The position numbers and the translations under genes were made by a program. Positions 47,497 to 57,019 of a stretch of DNA of 64,000 nucleotides are shown piece after piece (the stretch's first letter is position 1; each line of letters starts with the position of its first letter). The DNA is from Ga0077555 sp963741565 (lineage in GTDB: Bacteria > Pseudomonadota > Alphaproteobacteria > Rhizobiales > Hyphomicrobiaceae), in NCBI GenBank assembly GCA_963741565.1, contig CAVUIK010000009.1, forward strand, positions 62,001-126,000. Direction: 5' to 3'. Below the pieces are notes generated by a model. That model made no database searches. It was not told the origin of the DNA and worked only from the letters and a program-made list of their open reading frames with translations.

Positions 47497-48276
47497 TCAA
47501 TCCGGAATGATGCCGCCATCGACATTGAATGACTGGCCGGTGATGTTGCGTGCGCCCGGCGAGGCCAGAAACACCACCATTGCAGCGATGTCCTCGGGAT
47601 CGTTGGCGCGGCGCAGCGGTATGACCTCCGCGCGGCGCTGCTCCATTGCCTCGAGGGTCAGACCTTCCTGAACCGCCCGGGCGCGCAGGTTGGCGTCCGA
47701 CAACGCCGTCCGTGTCACGCCGGGGCAGACTGAGTTGACGTTGATGTTGTGGCGGCCGAGCTGTTGCGCGGCCGTCTTGGTGAGGCTGATCACCGCGCCC
47801 TTGCTCGCGCCATAGGCGGCATTCGAGAGGCCTGCATATCCCTTGCCCGCGATCGAGGCGATATTGATGATGCGGCCGGTGCGGCGGGGGATCATAGTGC
47901 GTGCAACGGTTTGCAGGCAAAAGAACACGCCTTTGGCGTTCACCCGATGAATGCGATCCCAATCCGCTTCGGTGATCTCCATGATGTCGGCGCGCCGCGT
48001 GACGCCGGCGTTGTTGACGAGTATGTCGATACGTCCGAATTCCGCCATCGCGCGATCGACCATCTTCTGAATGTCCTCGACGCTGCCGACATCGGCGGTG
48101 ATCGCCAGAGCGCGGCGCTGAAACGAGGTGATCGCTCCAGCGACCTTCTCCGCATTGGCGCGGTTTATGTCGGCGACAATGACCGTGGCGCCAGCCTGGG
48201 ACAAAGCCATGGCTGTGGCCTCGCCGATGCCCTGGCCGGCCCCCGTTACCAATGCGACTTGATCTTGCAGCTGCAT
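47497..48276 (-). CDS. SDR-family oxidoreductase (classical)
   Basis: Classical short-chain dehydrogenase (259 aa). TGAGQGIG (11-18) binds NAD(P); Asp36 in VADIN suggests NAD preference; NNAG (88-91) stabilises the sheet; the catalytic tetrad is seen as Ser141, Tyr155 and Lys159 in IASIAGKGYAG and AAYGASKGA. The C-terminus FNVDGGIIPD is typical. The start is ATG 48276. It lies at the head of the epimerase/CoA-transferase run, after sox genes on the same strand. Confidence 0.93.
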   Translation of the reverse strand: MQLQDQVALVTGAGQGIGEATAMALSQAGATVIVADINRANAEKVAGAITSFQRRALAITADVGSVEDIQKMVDRAMAEFGRIDILVNNAGVTRRADIMEITEADWDRIHRVNAKGVFFCLQTVARTMIPRRTGRIINIASIAGKGYAGLSNAAYGASKGAVISLTKTAAQQLGRHNINVNSVCPGVTRTALSDANLRARAVQEGLTLEAMEQRRAEVIPLRRANDPEDIAAMVVFLASPGARNITGQSFNVDGGIIPD

Positions 48277-48375
48277 CTGTCGGTGCCTCTTGCTATGGCC
48301 GAGCCTGTTGATGGCAGACTGCCCGCGGATCTGACGTTGTGCAATGGCGCGGCGAGGCGCTTAACGAATTCGCAA

Positions 48376-49005
48376 TCAGGAGACGAGCGGCGACCGCACA
48401 ACCTCGAGGCCGTACTCGGCAGCGGACGCGGCGAACCAGGACCAGAAGCTGCCGGCCGTGCTGGCGGCTGTGATCAGCTCGAACGTAGGTCGTTCGTTCG
48501 TCAATGCGATTTGGAGTCCGATGTGGGCCGCCAAAGTCTGTGCCACGTCGCCGACCCTAAACGCGCGCGGGTCGAGATCGATTGGCACACCCTTGGCGAG
48601 GGCATTCCGGACGCTCGGCCCGGATATCTCCAGCATCATGCGCCCGTCGCCTTGATCCGCAACAGCGGCATCTGCCGCAACCGCCTGCGCCAACCGTGCG
48701 GCAAGCGTCGGTGCCCGAACGCTGCAGTCGGTGACCAGCCATTGTCCGGGCGCGACGCCGCTGAACCCGAGAGGTCCATTGGCCGTGCGGCGCGGTCCAT
48801 CGACAACCTGACTGGCGGCGAACGTGGCGAGGGCCGCCAGCGTTGCATCGATGCGCCCCTTGCGGGCCCTGACGACGGCCGCGCCAAATCCTGCCACCTC
48901 GCGCAAGATGACGCCCGCCGCGCCGGTCTGGCGGCCGTGGCGGCCCGAAACGGCGATCCCCGTCAGTGCGCTGCGAGCGATCAGTATCGGTTCGCGGTCA
49001 GTCAT
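48376..49005 (-). CDS. soxG: sarcosine oxidase gamma subunit
   Basis: Small subunit (209 aa) of heterotetrameric sarcosine oxidase. The start is ATG 49005, overlapping the end of soxA by eight bases, so translational coupling is likely; the longer frame to 49122 lies within soxA. The family fold resembles the T-protein C-terminal region: VAPGQWLVTD, LEISGPSVRNALAKGVPIDL and FRVGDVAQTLAAHIGLQI. Gene order soxB-D-A-G on the minus strand is standard. Confidence 0.9.
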   Translation of the reverse strand: MTDREPILIARSALTGIAVSGRHGRQTGAAGVILREVAGFGAAVVRARKGRIDATLAALATFAASQVVDGPRRTANGPLGFSGVAPGQWLVTDCSVRAPTLAARLAQAVAADAAVADQGDGRMMLEISGPSVRNALAKGVPIDLDPRAFRVGDVAQTLAAHIGLQIALTNERPTFELITAASTAGSFWSWFAASAAEYGLEVVRSPLVS

Positions 49006-51997
49006 GAAGGCGGCGCCCTTCCGGATCGACGAATACGGGATCGCAGATTTCGACTGGAATATCTGTCCCGCGCAGGAGATCGACGGCGCGTACTCGCGCG
49101 GCCAGCCGCGAGCGTCCCGCATTGATCAGCGCGAGCCCGATCGAATGTCCAAGTGTCGGCGAGACCGCCACCGACGTCACATAACCCTGGTCGGTCTCGG
49201 TGCTGGGCCGGCGGCCCATATCGATGATATGCGCGCCGGACCGCAGCCGCTCGGCGCGGTCAACCGGCTTGATGCCGACGAGATCCCAGCGATCACCGGT
49301 ATTCAGCGCCGGCCGCTGCGCCAGAACGCGACCGATGTAGTCCTTCTTGGTCGACATCATCCGGGCAAGCCCGAGATCGCGCGCCGTGGTCTGGCCATTG
49401 AGTTCATTGCCGGCAGCATGTCCCTTCTCGATCCGCAGGACGTTGAGTGCTTCGACACCGTAGGACGTGATGCCGTGGCCTGCGCCGGCCGCCATGAGGG
49501 CGCGGACCAGCGCGTCGCCGAGGCGGGCCGGTAGTGCCAGTTCGTAGGCCAACTCGCCCGAGAATGAGATGCGGAACAGGCGCGCCGGCGTGCCACCGCA
49601 GATCGTCAACGCGCGCGCCGCCATGTGGGGGAAGGTGGCGTTCGCAATGTCGTGCTGAGCATCCACCAACTGTCGCAGCACGTCGCGCGATCGCGGGCCC
49701 GCGACGGAGAATTGTGCCCACTGCTCGCTCACCGATGCCATCTGTACGTCGAGACCGGGCCAGAGGCACTGGTGACAGAATTCCAGATGCCGCATCACGC
49801 TGACGGCATTCGCCGTAGTCGTCGTCAACAGAAAATGATCGGGCGCGAGACGTGCGCAGGTGCCGTCGTCCATGACGAAGCCATCTTCGCGCAACATAAG
49901 GCCGTACCGCACCCGGCCGGTTGGCAGCGTCGACATCGTGTTGCAATAGATGCGATCCAGGAAGGTTGCGGCATCCGGCCCCTGGACGTCGATCTTGCCG
50001 AGCGTCGAGACATCGCAAACGCCCGCGGCGCGTCGTGTACTCTCAACCTCGCGATTGACGCTTTGCAGCCAGTCGTGCTCGCCCGGTCTTGGGAACCAGG
50101 CTGCACGCAGCCACGGGCCGGATTCACGGATGATGGCATTCTGTTCCACGGCCCACGCGTGTCCTGGCGTCAGCCGCGTCGGCCGGAAGTCTTTGCCGCG
50201 ATGGTGTCCGGCGAGTGCGCCAAACGATACCGGCGTATAGGGCGGGCGAAACACGGTCGTCCCCACGTCGGGGACTGTCGCGCCGCGCGCCTCTGCCAGC
50301 AGAGCGAGCCCATTGACGTTGGCTGTCTTGCCCTGGTCGGTCGCCATGCCGAGTGTAGTGTAGCGCTTCATCAACTCGGCCGAGCGATAGCCCTCCTGAG
50401 CGGCAAGCCCGATATCCTTGACGGTAACATCGTTCTGGAAATCGACGAACGCGGGTCCACGGCTCCCCGTCACATGCCAGAGCGGCGACAGCGCCCACGG
50501 CTCGTCATCGGCCTGCGGTATATCTCCGGCAGCTCCTGCGAAGCCAGCATCCAAGGCTGCAGCGGCACCGGCTTCGGCGCCGGTACGCAGGCAGTCGCCG
50601 AGACTGAGCGTGCCCGCCGCTGCACCCGCGACGGTCATGCCGGGCGGCAGCTGGCCTGGCACAAACGCGGCGATGCCCTCGTTCCACTTCGGTTTGCTGC
50701 CGAGATGACAGGTGAGATGCACGGCCGGTGACCAGCCCCCAGAAAAGAACAGCGCGTCGCAGCGGAGCGTGGATTGACCACCGCTGGCGTCACGAATATC
50801 AATCGACCGGAGGTCTCGCGCGCCTTTGGTGCCGATTACAGTACCGCCGCTTACCATGCGAATGCCGCGCGCGGCGTATGGCGCAGTGATGGCTTCGGCA
50901 ACCTCCGCCCGGCTATCGATGATGGCCTCAACGGTTAACCCGGCGGCCAGCGCGTCCGCGGCGGCCCGCCAGCCGTCGTCGCAACAGGTGAAGACAGCAA
51001 TCCGGCGCCCCGGTATCGCCGCATATCGATTGATGTAGCTGCGAGCGGCGCCGGCAAGCATTATGCCGGGACGGTCATTGCCGCCGAAGACCAGCGGCCG
51101 CTCGATCGCGCCAGCGGCCAACACCGTCCGTTTGGCAACAATGCGCCAGCTCCGTTGCCGCGGCTCGTTGGCGGGCGGGGCTGCGATATGATCGTGGACC
51201 CGCTCCAATGCGCCGTAGGTTCCGCCGTCGTAAACGCCAAACACGGTCGTGCGCCGCATGATCCGCAGCTGGGGCAGGCCTGCGAGCTCCGCCTCTGTGG
51301 CTCGGACCCAATCAAGTGCGGGTGCTCTGTCGATCTCCACCCGCTCGGACAGGAGGCGGCCGCCGATCCGTGCGTCCTCCTCCGTGAAGATGACACGCGC
51401 ACCCGCCCGTGCGGCTGTCAACGCTGCCATGAGGCCCGCCGGGCCCGAGCCGATCACCAGCACGTCGCAGTGCGCGAAGGCCTTTTCATAGTGATCGGGG
51501 TCTTCGGCATGGGCCGCCCGTCCAAGGCCCGCCGCGCGTCGGATCAGCGGCTCGTAGACCTTTTCCCAGAAGGCCGGCGGCCACATGAACGTTTTGTAGT
51601 AGAAGCCCGCCGAGAAGACCGGGGCCAGAAGGCCATTCACTGCTAACACGTCCAAGCTGAGCGATGGCCAGCGGTTCTGGCTGGTTGCTTGGAGGCCTTC
51701 GTAGAGTTCGGCCATTGTCGCACGCGTGTTGGGCTCGCGGCGGGCGCCGCTGCGCAGCTCGACGATGGCGTTCGGCTCCTCCGACCCAGCCGCGAGCAGG
51801 CCCCGCGGGCGATGGTACTTGAACGACCGGCCGATCAGCTTCACGCCGTTGGCCATCAGCGCGGATGCCAGGCTATCGCCGGAAAAACCCTGATAGCGGC
51901 GACCATCGAACGTGAAGGAGAGCGGGGTCGACCGGTCGATCAGACCGCCGTTGGCCAGGCGATACGATGAGCCATTCTCGGCGCGCTCATTGCTCAT
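48998..51997 (-). CDS. soxA: sarcosine oxidase alpha subunit
   Basis: Largest subunit (999 aa) of tetrameric sarcosine oxidase, binding NAD and tetrahydrofolate. The N-terminal ferredoxin-like fold has DGRRYQGFSGDSLASALMANG and SFKYHRPRGLLAAGSEEPNA. A Rossmann domain contains GSGPAG (183-188). The C-terminal half is a GCV-T-type folate domain (VCDVSTLGKIDVQGPDAATFL through LRIEKGHAAGNELNG). It receives the one-carbon unit as methylene-tetrahydrofolate. Its ATG overlaps the soxD stop as ATGA. Confidence 0.96.
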   Translation of the reverse strand: MSNERAENGSSYRLANGGLIDRSTPLSFTFDGRRYQGFSGDSLASALMANGVKLIGRSFKYHRPRGLLAAGSEEPNAIVELRSGARREPNTRATMAELYEGLQATSQNRWPSLSLDVLAVNGLLAPVFSAGFYYKTFMWPPAFWEKVYEPLIRRAAGLGRAAHAEDPDHYEKAFAHCDVLVIGSGPAGLMAALTAARAGARVIFTEEDARIGGRLLSERVEIDRAPALDWVRATEAELAGLPQLRIMRRTTVFGVYDGGTYGALERVHDHIAAPPANEPRQRSWRIVAKRTVLAAGAIERPLVFGGNDRPGIMLAGAARSYINRYAAIPGRRIAVFTCCDDGWRAAADALAAGLTVEAIIDSRAEVAEAITAPYAARGIRMVSGGTVIGTKGARDLRSIDIRDASGGQSTLRCDALFFSGGWSPAVHLTCHLGSKPKWNEGIAAFVPGQLPPGMTVAGAAAGTLSLGDCLRTGAEAGAAAALDAGFAGAAGDIPQADDEPWALSPLWHVTGSRGPAFVDFQNDVTVKDIGLAAQEGYRSAELMKRYTTLGMATDQGKTANVNGLALLAEARGATVPDVGTTVFRPPYTPVSFGALAGHHRGKDFRPTRLTPGHAWAVEQNAIIRESGPWLRAAWFPRPGEHDWLQSVNREVESTRRAAGVCDVSTLGKIDVQGPDAATFLDRIYCNTMSTLPTGRVRYGLMLREDGFVMDDGTCARLAPDHFLLTTTTANAVSVMRHLEFCHQCLWPGLDVQMASVSEQWAQFSVAGPRSRDVLRQLVDAQHDIANATFPHMAARALTICGGTPARLFRISFSGELAYELALPARLGDALVRALMAAGAGHGITSYGVEALNVLRIEKGHAAGNELNGQTTARDLGLARMMSTKKDYIGRVLAQRPALNTGDRWDLVGIKPVDRAERLRSGAHIIDMGRRPSTETDQGYVTSVAVSPTLGHSIGLALINAGRSRLAARVRAVDLLRGTDIPVEICDPVFVDPEGRRLHD

Positions 51998-52275
51998 GAT
52001 GACGCCGTTCCCGGCCGCAGTGGTGCGCCAGCAAAGGCCACATCGAATATCTCATGTGTTCGCGTGTCGCGCGTTACCGTCAGCCAGCGGCGGCAACCGC
52101 CGTGATGAAACCACAGCTCGCGATGGCGGCCCGCTGGATTGGCCCGGTCGTAAACGTAAGCCTGGAACAGCTCGGGTTTTTCGGGCGTGGGCCGCTGCAT
52201 CACGGCATCGGCGTCGCCGAGGACCGTGAACTCGTCGTTGGATCGCTCGCCGCAGTAGGGGCATCGCAGTCGCAT
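51994..52275 (-). CDS. soxD: sarcosine oxidase delta subunit
   Basis: Zinc-binding small subunit (93 aa). Cys5-x2-Cys8 (CPYCGER) and the pair HHGGC with Cys61 match the known Zn site of SoxD. ELFQAYVYDRANPAGRHREL and RRWLTVTRDTRTHEI are family motifs. It sits 26 bases after soxB and overlaps soxA by four bases. Confidence 0.95.
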   Translation of the reverse strand: MRLRCPYCGERSNDEFTVLGDADAVMQRPTPEKPELFQAYVYDRANPAGRHRELWFHHGGCRRWLTVTRDTRTHEIFDVAFAGAPLRPGTASS

Positions 52276-52301
52276 CAGTGCTATTCCGATTGGTTTGGCT
52301 T

Positions 52302-53558
52302 TCAGTGCAGGTTCGGTTGCGCGCCGGCGCCCTTTTCATCGATCAGGTGTCCCGTCGCGAAACGGTCGAGCCGGAATTGGGCGTTCAGCGCATGCGCTGC
52401 ATCCCGTGCGATCGTATGGGCGAAGCACCAGCCGGACGCCGGCGTCGCCTTGAACCCCCCATAGCACCAGCCGCAATTGAGGTAGAGCCCCGCGACCGGC
52501 GTGCGGTCGATGATCGGCGAGCCATCCATCGACATATCCATGATGCCGCCCCAGTGGCGCACGGTGCGCAGCCGGCCGAGGCCCGGCCATAGCGCCATCC
52601 CAGCCTCGTGCACATCTTCTATGATGAACAGGTTGCCGCGCTGGGCATAGGAATTGTAGCCGTCGATGTCGCCACCGAAGACGAGGCCGCCCTTGTCGGA
52701 CTGGCTGATATAGAAATGCCCGGCGCCGAAGGTGATGACCTGATCGATGATAGGCTTAACGCCCTCCGACACGAAGGCCTGCAAAACGTGGCTCTCGATC
52801 GGGAGTTTGAGGCCGGCCATGGCCGCGACACGTGACGAGTTGCCGGCGCATGCAAGCCCGATCTTCCCGGCGCGGATCGTGCCGCGCGTCGTCTCGACAC
52901 CGACCGCGCGTCCGTTTTCGATGCGAATGCCGGTCACCTCGGTATTCTGGAGGATGTCGACACCGCGGCGGTCCGCTGCCCTGGCATAGCCCCAGGCAAC
53001 GGCATCATGGCGCACCGTGCCTCCGCGCCGCTGCAGCAGTCCGCCCTCAATCGGAAACCGCGCATTCGCGAAATCGAGATAGGGCGCCATCGCTCTGACG
53101 CCATCGGCATCCAGCAATTCGGCATCGACGCCGGCGAGGCGCATCGCATTGCCGCGCCGGACGTAGGCGTCCCGCTGGGAATCGGAGTGGTACAGGTTCA
53201 GGACCCCCCGCTGGCTGACCATCGCGTTGAAATTCAGGTCCTTTTCCAATCCCTCCCAGAGTTTCAGCGACCATTCGTAGAATGGTGTGTTGGCCGGCAA
53301 AAGGTAGTTCGAGCGGATGATCGTTGTATTTCGGCCGACGTTGCCGGAACCGATGTGTCCCTTCTCGACCACGGCGATATTGGTCAGGCCGTGTTCCTTG
53401 GCGAGGTAGTAGGCGGTTGCCAGGCCATGTCCGCCGCCGCCGACGATGATTGCATCGTAGGCATGCTTGGGGTCGGGATCACGCCAGGCGGGCCGCCAGC
53501 CTTGGCCGCCGCGCAAGGCTTCTCGAACCAGGGTTCGCAGGGAATAGGTCATGTCCAT
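52302..53558 (-). CDS. soxB: sarcosine oxidase beta subunit
   Basis: FAD- and covalent-FMN-bearing subunit (418 aa) where sarcosine is oxidised to glycine. GGGGHG (40-45) is the dinucleotide motif; VEKGHIGSGNVGRNTTIIRS holds the conserved flavin loop (GRNTTIIRSNY); LNCGWCYGGFKATPASGW is the family C-terminal signature. The start is ATG 53558, or ATG 53552 two codons later. It is the first gene of soxBDAG. No folate genes (folD, purU, glyA) follow, although they often accompany this operon. Confidence 0.96.
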   Translation of the reverse strand: MDMTYSLRTLVREALRGGQGWRPAWRDPDPKHAYDAIIVGGGGHGLATAYYLAKEHGLTNIAVVEKGHIGSGNVGRNTTIIRSNYLLPANTPFYEWSLKLWEGLEKDLNFNAMVSQRGVLNLYHSDSQRDAYVRRGNAMRLAGVDAELLDADGVRAMAPYLDFANARFPIEGGLLQRRGGTVRHDAVAWGYARAADRRGVDILQNTEVTGIRIENGRAVGVETTRGTIRAGKIGLACAGNSSRVAAMAGLKLPIESHVLQAFVSEGVKPIIDQVITFGAGHFYISQSDKGGLVFGGDIDGYNSYAQRGNLFIIEDVHEAGMALWPGLGRLRTVRHWGGIMDMSMDGSPIIDRTPVAGLYLNCGWCYGGFKATPASGWCFAHTIARDAAHALNAQFRLDRFATGHLIDEKGAGAQPNLH

Positions 53559-53746
53559 CTCGGAATATGCGGTTCGGCGCTAACATTGCCTGAGCGGCTC
53601 TCGCGCGCAACGGGCGGGTTGCCCAATGCCGTCAACGGGGGTAGTCGCCTGAATTTGGCTGCTAGGTTTGGACTTGGTCAGACCGAGCCGCTATAGGTTG
53701 GATCTACGTTCAGGGTGGACAGACATCACGATTCGAAGGGTACTCC

Positions 53747-54595
53747 ATGACGATGACCGGCAACAACACTGCGGTCCCCACCGGCACCCTAATGAAGGGC
53801 AAGCGCGGCCTCGTGATGGGGGTTGCCAACAACCGGTCGATTGCATGGGGCATCGCCCAGGCCTGTGCGGCCCAGGGCGCCGAGCTGGCATTCACCTATC
53901 AGGGTGAAGCGCTCGAGAAGCGGGTTCGCCCGCTTGCAGCAGAGGTCGGAGCGAAGCACGTCATGCCTTGTGACGTGACCGACAAGGCCTCCATGGATGC
54001 CGTCTTCGCCGAGTTGAAATCCGGCTGGGGCAGCATGGACTTTCTGGTCCACGCGATCGCCTTCGCCGACAAGGCCGAACTCGACGGCCGCTATGTCGAC
54101 ACCAGCGAGGAGAACTTCACAAAATCGCTGTTGATCTCCTGCTATTCCTTTACCGCGCTGGCGCAGCGCGCCGAAAAACTAATGACCAATGGCGGCGGCT
54201 CGATGCTGACGCTGACGTACTACGGCGCCGAGAAGGTCATGCCGCACTATAACGTAATGGGCGTGGCCAAAGCCGCACTCGAGGCGAGTGTGCGCTATCT
54301 CGCCGCCGATCTCGGCAAGCAGAATATCCGCGTCAATGCCATCTCTGCCGGGCCTATCAAGACGCTGGCCGCTTCCGGCATCGCCGACTTCCGCTACATC
54401 CTCAAGTGGAACGAGTACAATTCTGCCCTTCGGCGCACCGTCACGATCGAGGAGGTTGGCGCGTCAGGCCTCTACCTGCTGTCGGATCTGGGCCGCGCCG
54501 TGACGGGCGAGATCCACCACGTCGACGCCGGATACCATGTCCAAGGCATGAAGAACGAGGATGCCCCGGATATCTCCGTCGCCAAGAGCGAGTAG
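53747..54595 (+). CDS. fabI: enoyl-[acyl-carrier-protein] reductase FabI
   Basis: NADH-dependent enoyl-ACP reductase (282 aa), last step of each fatty-acid elongation round and the triclosan target. LMKGKRGLVMGVANNRSIAW is the modified NAD loop. The FabI active site Tyr-x6-Lys is Tyr168...Lys175 in PHYNVMGVAKAALEA. SAGPIKTLAASGI is the substrate loop. The start is ATG 53747 or 53753. The next gene, arfB, is 39 bases downstream. Confidence 0.96.
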   Translation: MTMTGNNTAVPTGTLMKGKRGLVMGVANNRSIAWGIAQACAAQGAELAFTYQGEALEKRVRPLAAEVGAKHVMPCDVTDKASMDAVFAELKSGWGSMDFLVHAIAFADKAELDGRYVDTSEENFTKSLLISCYSFTALAQRAEKLMTNGGGSMLTLTYYGAEKVMPHYNVMGVAKAALEASVRYLAADLGKQNIRVNAISAGPIKTLAASGIADFRYILKWNEYNSALRRTVTIEEVGASGLYLLSDLGRAVTGEIHHVDAGYHVQGMKNEDAPDISVAKSE

Positions 54596-54634
54596 CGATT
54601 GCGCGGAGCCATTCCGTGCCCTACCGAAGTGCCT

Positions 54635-55057
54635 ATGAGCCGCAAAACCGATCCGCCAGGCATTCCGGAGTCCGAACTCGAGGAGCAGTTTGTCCGCGCC
54701 TCGGGCCCAGGAGGACAGAACGTCAATAAGGTCTCGACTGCCGTCGAGCTGCGGTTCGACGTGCGCCGCTCGCAAGTCCTGACCGGACCACAGCGGGCGC
54801 GCCTACAACGACTTGCCGGCAAGCGGTTGACGCGGGACGGTGTCATCGTCATCCGGGCGGATCGCTTCCGCACCCAGGAGCAGAACCGTTCTGATGCGCG
54901 GGATCGCCTCGCCGAGCTGGTGGCTGAGGCGGCCAAGGAACCAAAGCCACGGATCAAAACCCGACCGACCAAGGCTTCGAAGGAGCGCCGCCACGAGACA
55001 AAAAATCGGCGCGGCGAAACCAAGCGCAACCGCTCCAAGCGCGTTTCATTCGATTGA
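54635..55057 (+). CDS. arfB: alternative ribosome-rescue aminoacyl-tRNA hydrolase ArfB (YaeJ)
   Basis: Codon-independent release factor-like protein (140 aa) that frees stalled ribosomes. The GGQ motif (26-28) lies in RASGPGGQNVNKVST. The C-terminal Lys/Arg-rich tail (from about 105, ending RRGETKRNRSKRVSFD) would enter the empty mRNA channel, as in E. coli YaeJ. The start is ATG 54635; an upstream TTG at 54599 is possible but less likely. The true release factor prfA is at 27 kb. Confidence 0.93.
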   Translation: MSRKTDPPGIPESELEEQFVRASGPGGQNVNKVSTAVELRFDVRRSQVLTGPQRARLQRLAGKRLTRDGVIVIRADRFRTQEQNRSDARDRLAELVAEAAKEPKPRIKTRPTKASKERRHETKNRRGETKRNRSKRVSFD

Positions 55058-55097
55058 TTGGCCGCCGGTGGCATGCGCCTTCAGTGGCTGTCCGGCG

Positions 55098-55961
55098 CTA
55101 CCATTTGAGTGCGGCCGTCGATGCGATCGGCATCGGGGCGCCATTGGCGAGGAGCCGGGCTAGGGCCGCGGGCTCGATGGTCCCGTTCGGCATCGTCTCA
55201 TGCCGGTGGATTCCGGAAGCCACGAACAGAGCATCGATCCCGGCCGCTTTGGCGCCCGCGAGATCGGTACGAACCGCATCGCCGATCGCCAGCACACGCG
55301 ATTTTGCGACGTCGGCGTCGCGCAAGCGCGCCGCTTCCAGGAAGGCCGCCTCGTAGGCGGCAGCGTGCGGCTTCCCGGCCCAGAAGACCGTTCCGCCGAT
55401 GCCAGCGTAGAGCTCGCCGAGCACGCCTGCGCAAAGGTAGAGCTTGCCGCCGACGTCGACAACGAGATCTGGATTGGCGCAGACCAGTGGTGTATCCCGC
55501 CGGCGAGCGGCTTCGAGCAGGCCGCGATAACTTTCCGCGGTTTCACGGAGGTCATCCGTCAGGCCCGAGACGACGATCGAATCGGCGGCGCTCACATCGT
55601 CGACGGTGGCCTTGAGATCGGAGACGAGTGGCAGGCTGCGCGGCATGGGACCGATATGATAGACGCGCTCGAAGCCCTGAGCGGCGACATGGCGTAGCGC
55701 AATGTCCCCTGACGAGACGATCGTGTCCCAAGCATCGCGCGTCACGCCCTTCTCGTCGAGCAGTTCGGCGACGCGCCATCCGGGCTGCGGTGCGTTCGAA
55801 ACCAGGACAACAGTGCCACCGGCTTGGCGAAACCTCTGCAGCGCATCGTTGGCGGCGGCAAACACCCGCTGTCCATCGTGCAGGACGCCCCAGATGTCGC
55901 AGAATACGACATCGTAGCGTTCCAGAAGGGGTCGCGAGCCGTCGAGAATTGGCGTTGCCAT
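55098..55961 (-). CDS. HAD-IIA family phosphatase (TIGR01459-like)
   Basis: Haloacid dehalogenase-superfamily phosphatase (287 aa) of the NagD-like IIA class. The start is ATG 55961; the longer frame overlaps the divergent gene. Asp22 in FCDIWGVLHDG is the nucleophile; the usual second Asp is Trp, as is normal for this subfamily. Other motifs are LVSNAPQPGW, FWAGKPHAAAYE (Lys) and VLAIGDAVRTDLAGAKAAGI (terminal acid pair). Substrate unknown. It converges with arfB. Confidence 0.87.
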   Translation of the reverse strand: MATPILDGSRPLLERYDVVFCDIWGVLHDGQRVFAAANDALQRFRQAGGTVVLVSNAPQPGWRVAELLDEKGVTRDAWDTIVSSGDIALRHVAAQGFERVYHIGPMPRSLPLVSDLKATVDDVSAADSIVVSGLTDDLRETAESYRGLLEAARRRDTPLVCANPDLVVDVGGKLYLCAGVLGELYAGIGGTVFWAGKPHAAAYEAAFLEAARLRDADVAKSRVLAIGDAVRTDLAGAKAAGIDALFVASGIHRHETMPNGTIEPAALARLLANGAPMPIASTAALKW

Positions 55962-56146
55962 GATCGATGAATGTCCGAGTTGCGCAGGGGCCCAGTCATA
56001 AGGCCTGTCGTGCGGTGGGATCAACCTCGAGTGATGGCGGAAATTTTCCGCTGACGGCGGAACTACGCGTGAACATGCCGGTGGCCGGGGTGCCGGTTGG
56101 CCTGCTAACGTCCGGCGGCCTGACAATATGAGGCTGGGGATAGAGC

Positions 56147-57019
56147 GTGCAGGACCTGATTTACGACCGGCCAACGCGGATCGCGGATGCTGTGCAACTG
56201 CTGGCGCGGGGCGACGCGCGGGTTCTGGCCGGCGGTACCGATCTGGTGCCGCAGATCCGGGAAGGCCGGCGGAGCGCCGATCGCATCATCGATCTGAAGT
56301 ATATTCCGGAGCTGACCGGAGTCGAGCAGACGCCGGATGGCGGCTGGTGCCTTGGCGCGGCAGTCAGCGTTGGCCGGCTTGGTGCACACACAGCGTTCGC
56401 TGCCAAGCACCGGGCGTTGCTGGCGTCGGCCCGGCTTATCGGTAGCCTGCAAATCCAGAACCGCGCGACGCTTGGCGGCAACGTTTGCAATGCGGCGCCG
56501 TCGGCCGACGCTGTGCCGTTGTTGATCTGCCATGATTGCGCCGTCGAGATTGCCGGGCCCGGAGGCCAGCGCACGATGCCTCTGCTCGCGCTGTTCAGCG
56601 GACCAGGGCGCACATCGCTTGCTGCAGGCGAGATCGTCATCGCGCTTCGCTTGCCGCCGCGCCCGGCGCGAAGCGCTGCGTGCTACCTCCGCTTCACGCC
56701 GCGGCGCGAGATGGATATCGCGATTGCCGGCAGTGGCGTGCTGATCGGCCTTGGCGAATCCGGCACCATCACGTCCGTCCGGATCACGCTGGCATCCGTC
56801 GGCCCGACGCCGGTTGTCGCCAAGTCCGCCGAGCAGGCGTTGATCGGGCAGCGGCCGTCGCTGGCCTTGTTCGAGGCTGCGGGGAGGTCAGCTGCCAGCG
56901 ACGCGCGACCAATCTCAGATACGCGGGGCTCAGCCGACTATCGGCGTGAACTCGTTGCGGTTCTTACCCGTCGCGCATTGACGGCGGCTGTCGCTGAGCT
57001 TGGGATCACGTTGTCATGA
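56147..57019 (+). CDS. xanthine dehydrogenase-family FAD-binding subunit (CoxM-like)
   Basis: FAD subunit (290 aa) of a three-subunit molybdenum hydroxylase. AGGTDL (28-33) and TLGGN (108-112) with NAAPSAD are the two FAD-binding motifs of the CoxM/XdhB type; the C-terminal CO-dehydrogenase-flavoprotein domain ends in ADYRRELVAVLTRRAL. The start is GTG 56147 with GGGGA upstream. Its TGA overlaps the ATG of the Fe-S subunit gene, so the complex is made in one coupled operon (M-S-L order). Confidence 0.92.
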   Translation: MQDLIYDRPTRIADAVQLLARGDARVLAGGTDLVPQIREGRRSADRIIDLKYIPELTGVEQTPDGGWCLGAAVSVGRLGAHTAFAAKHRALLASARLIGSLQIQNRATLGGNVCNAAPSADAVPLLICHDCAVEIAGPGGQRTMPLLALFSGPGRTSLAAGEIVIALRLPPRPARSAACYLRFTPRREMDIAIAGSGVLIGLGESGTITSVRITLASVGPTPVVAKSAEQALIGQRPSLALFEAAGRSAASDARPISDTRGSADYRRELVAVLTRRALTAAVAELGITLS

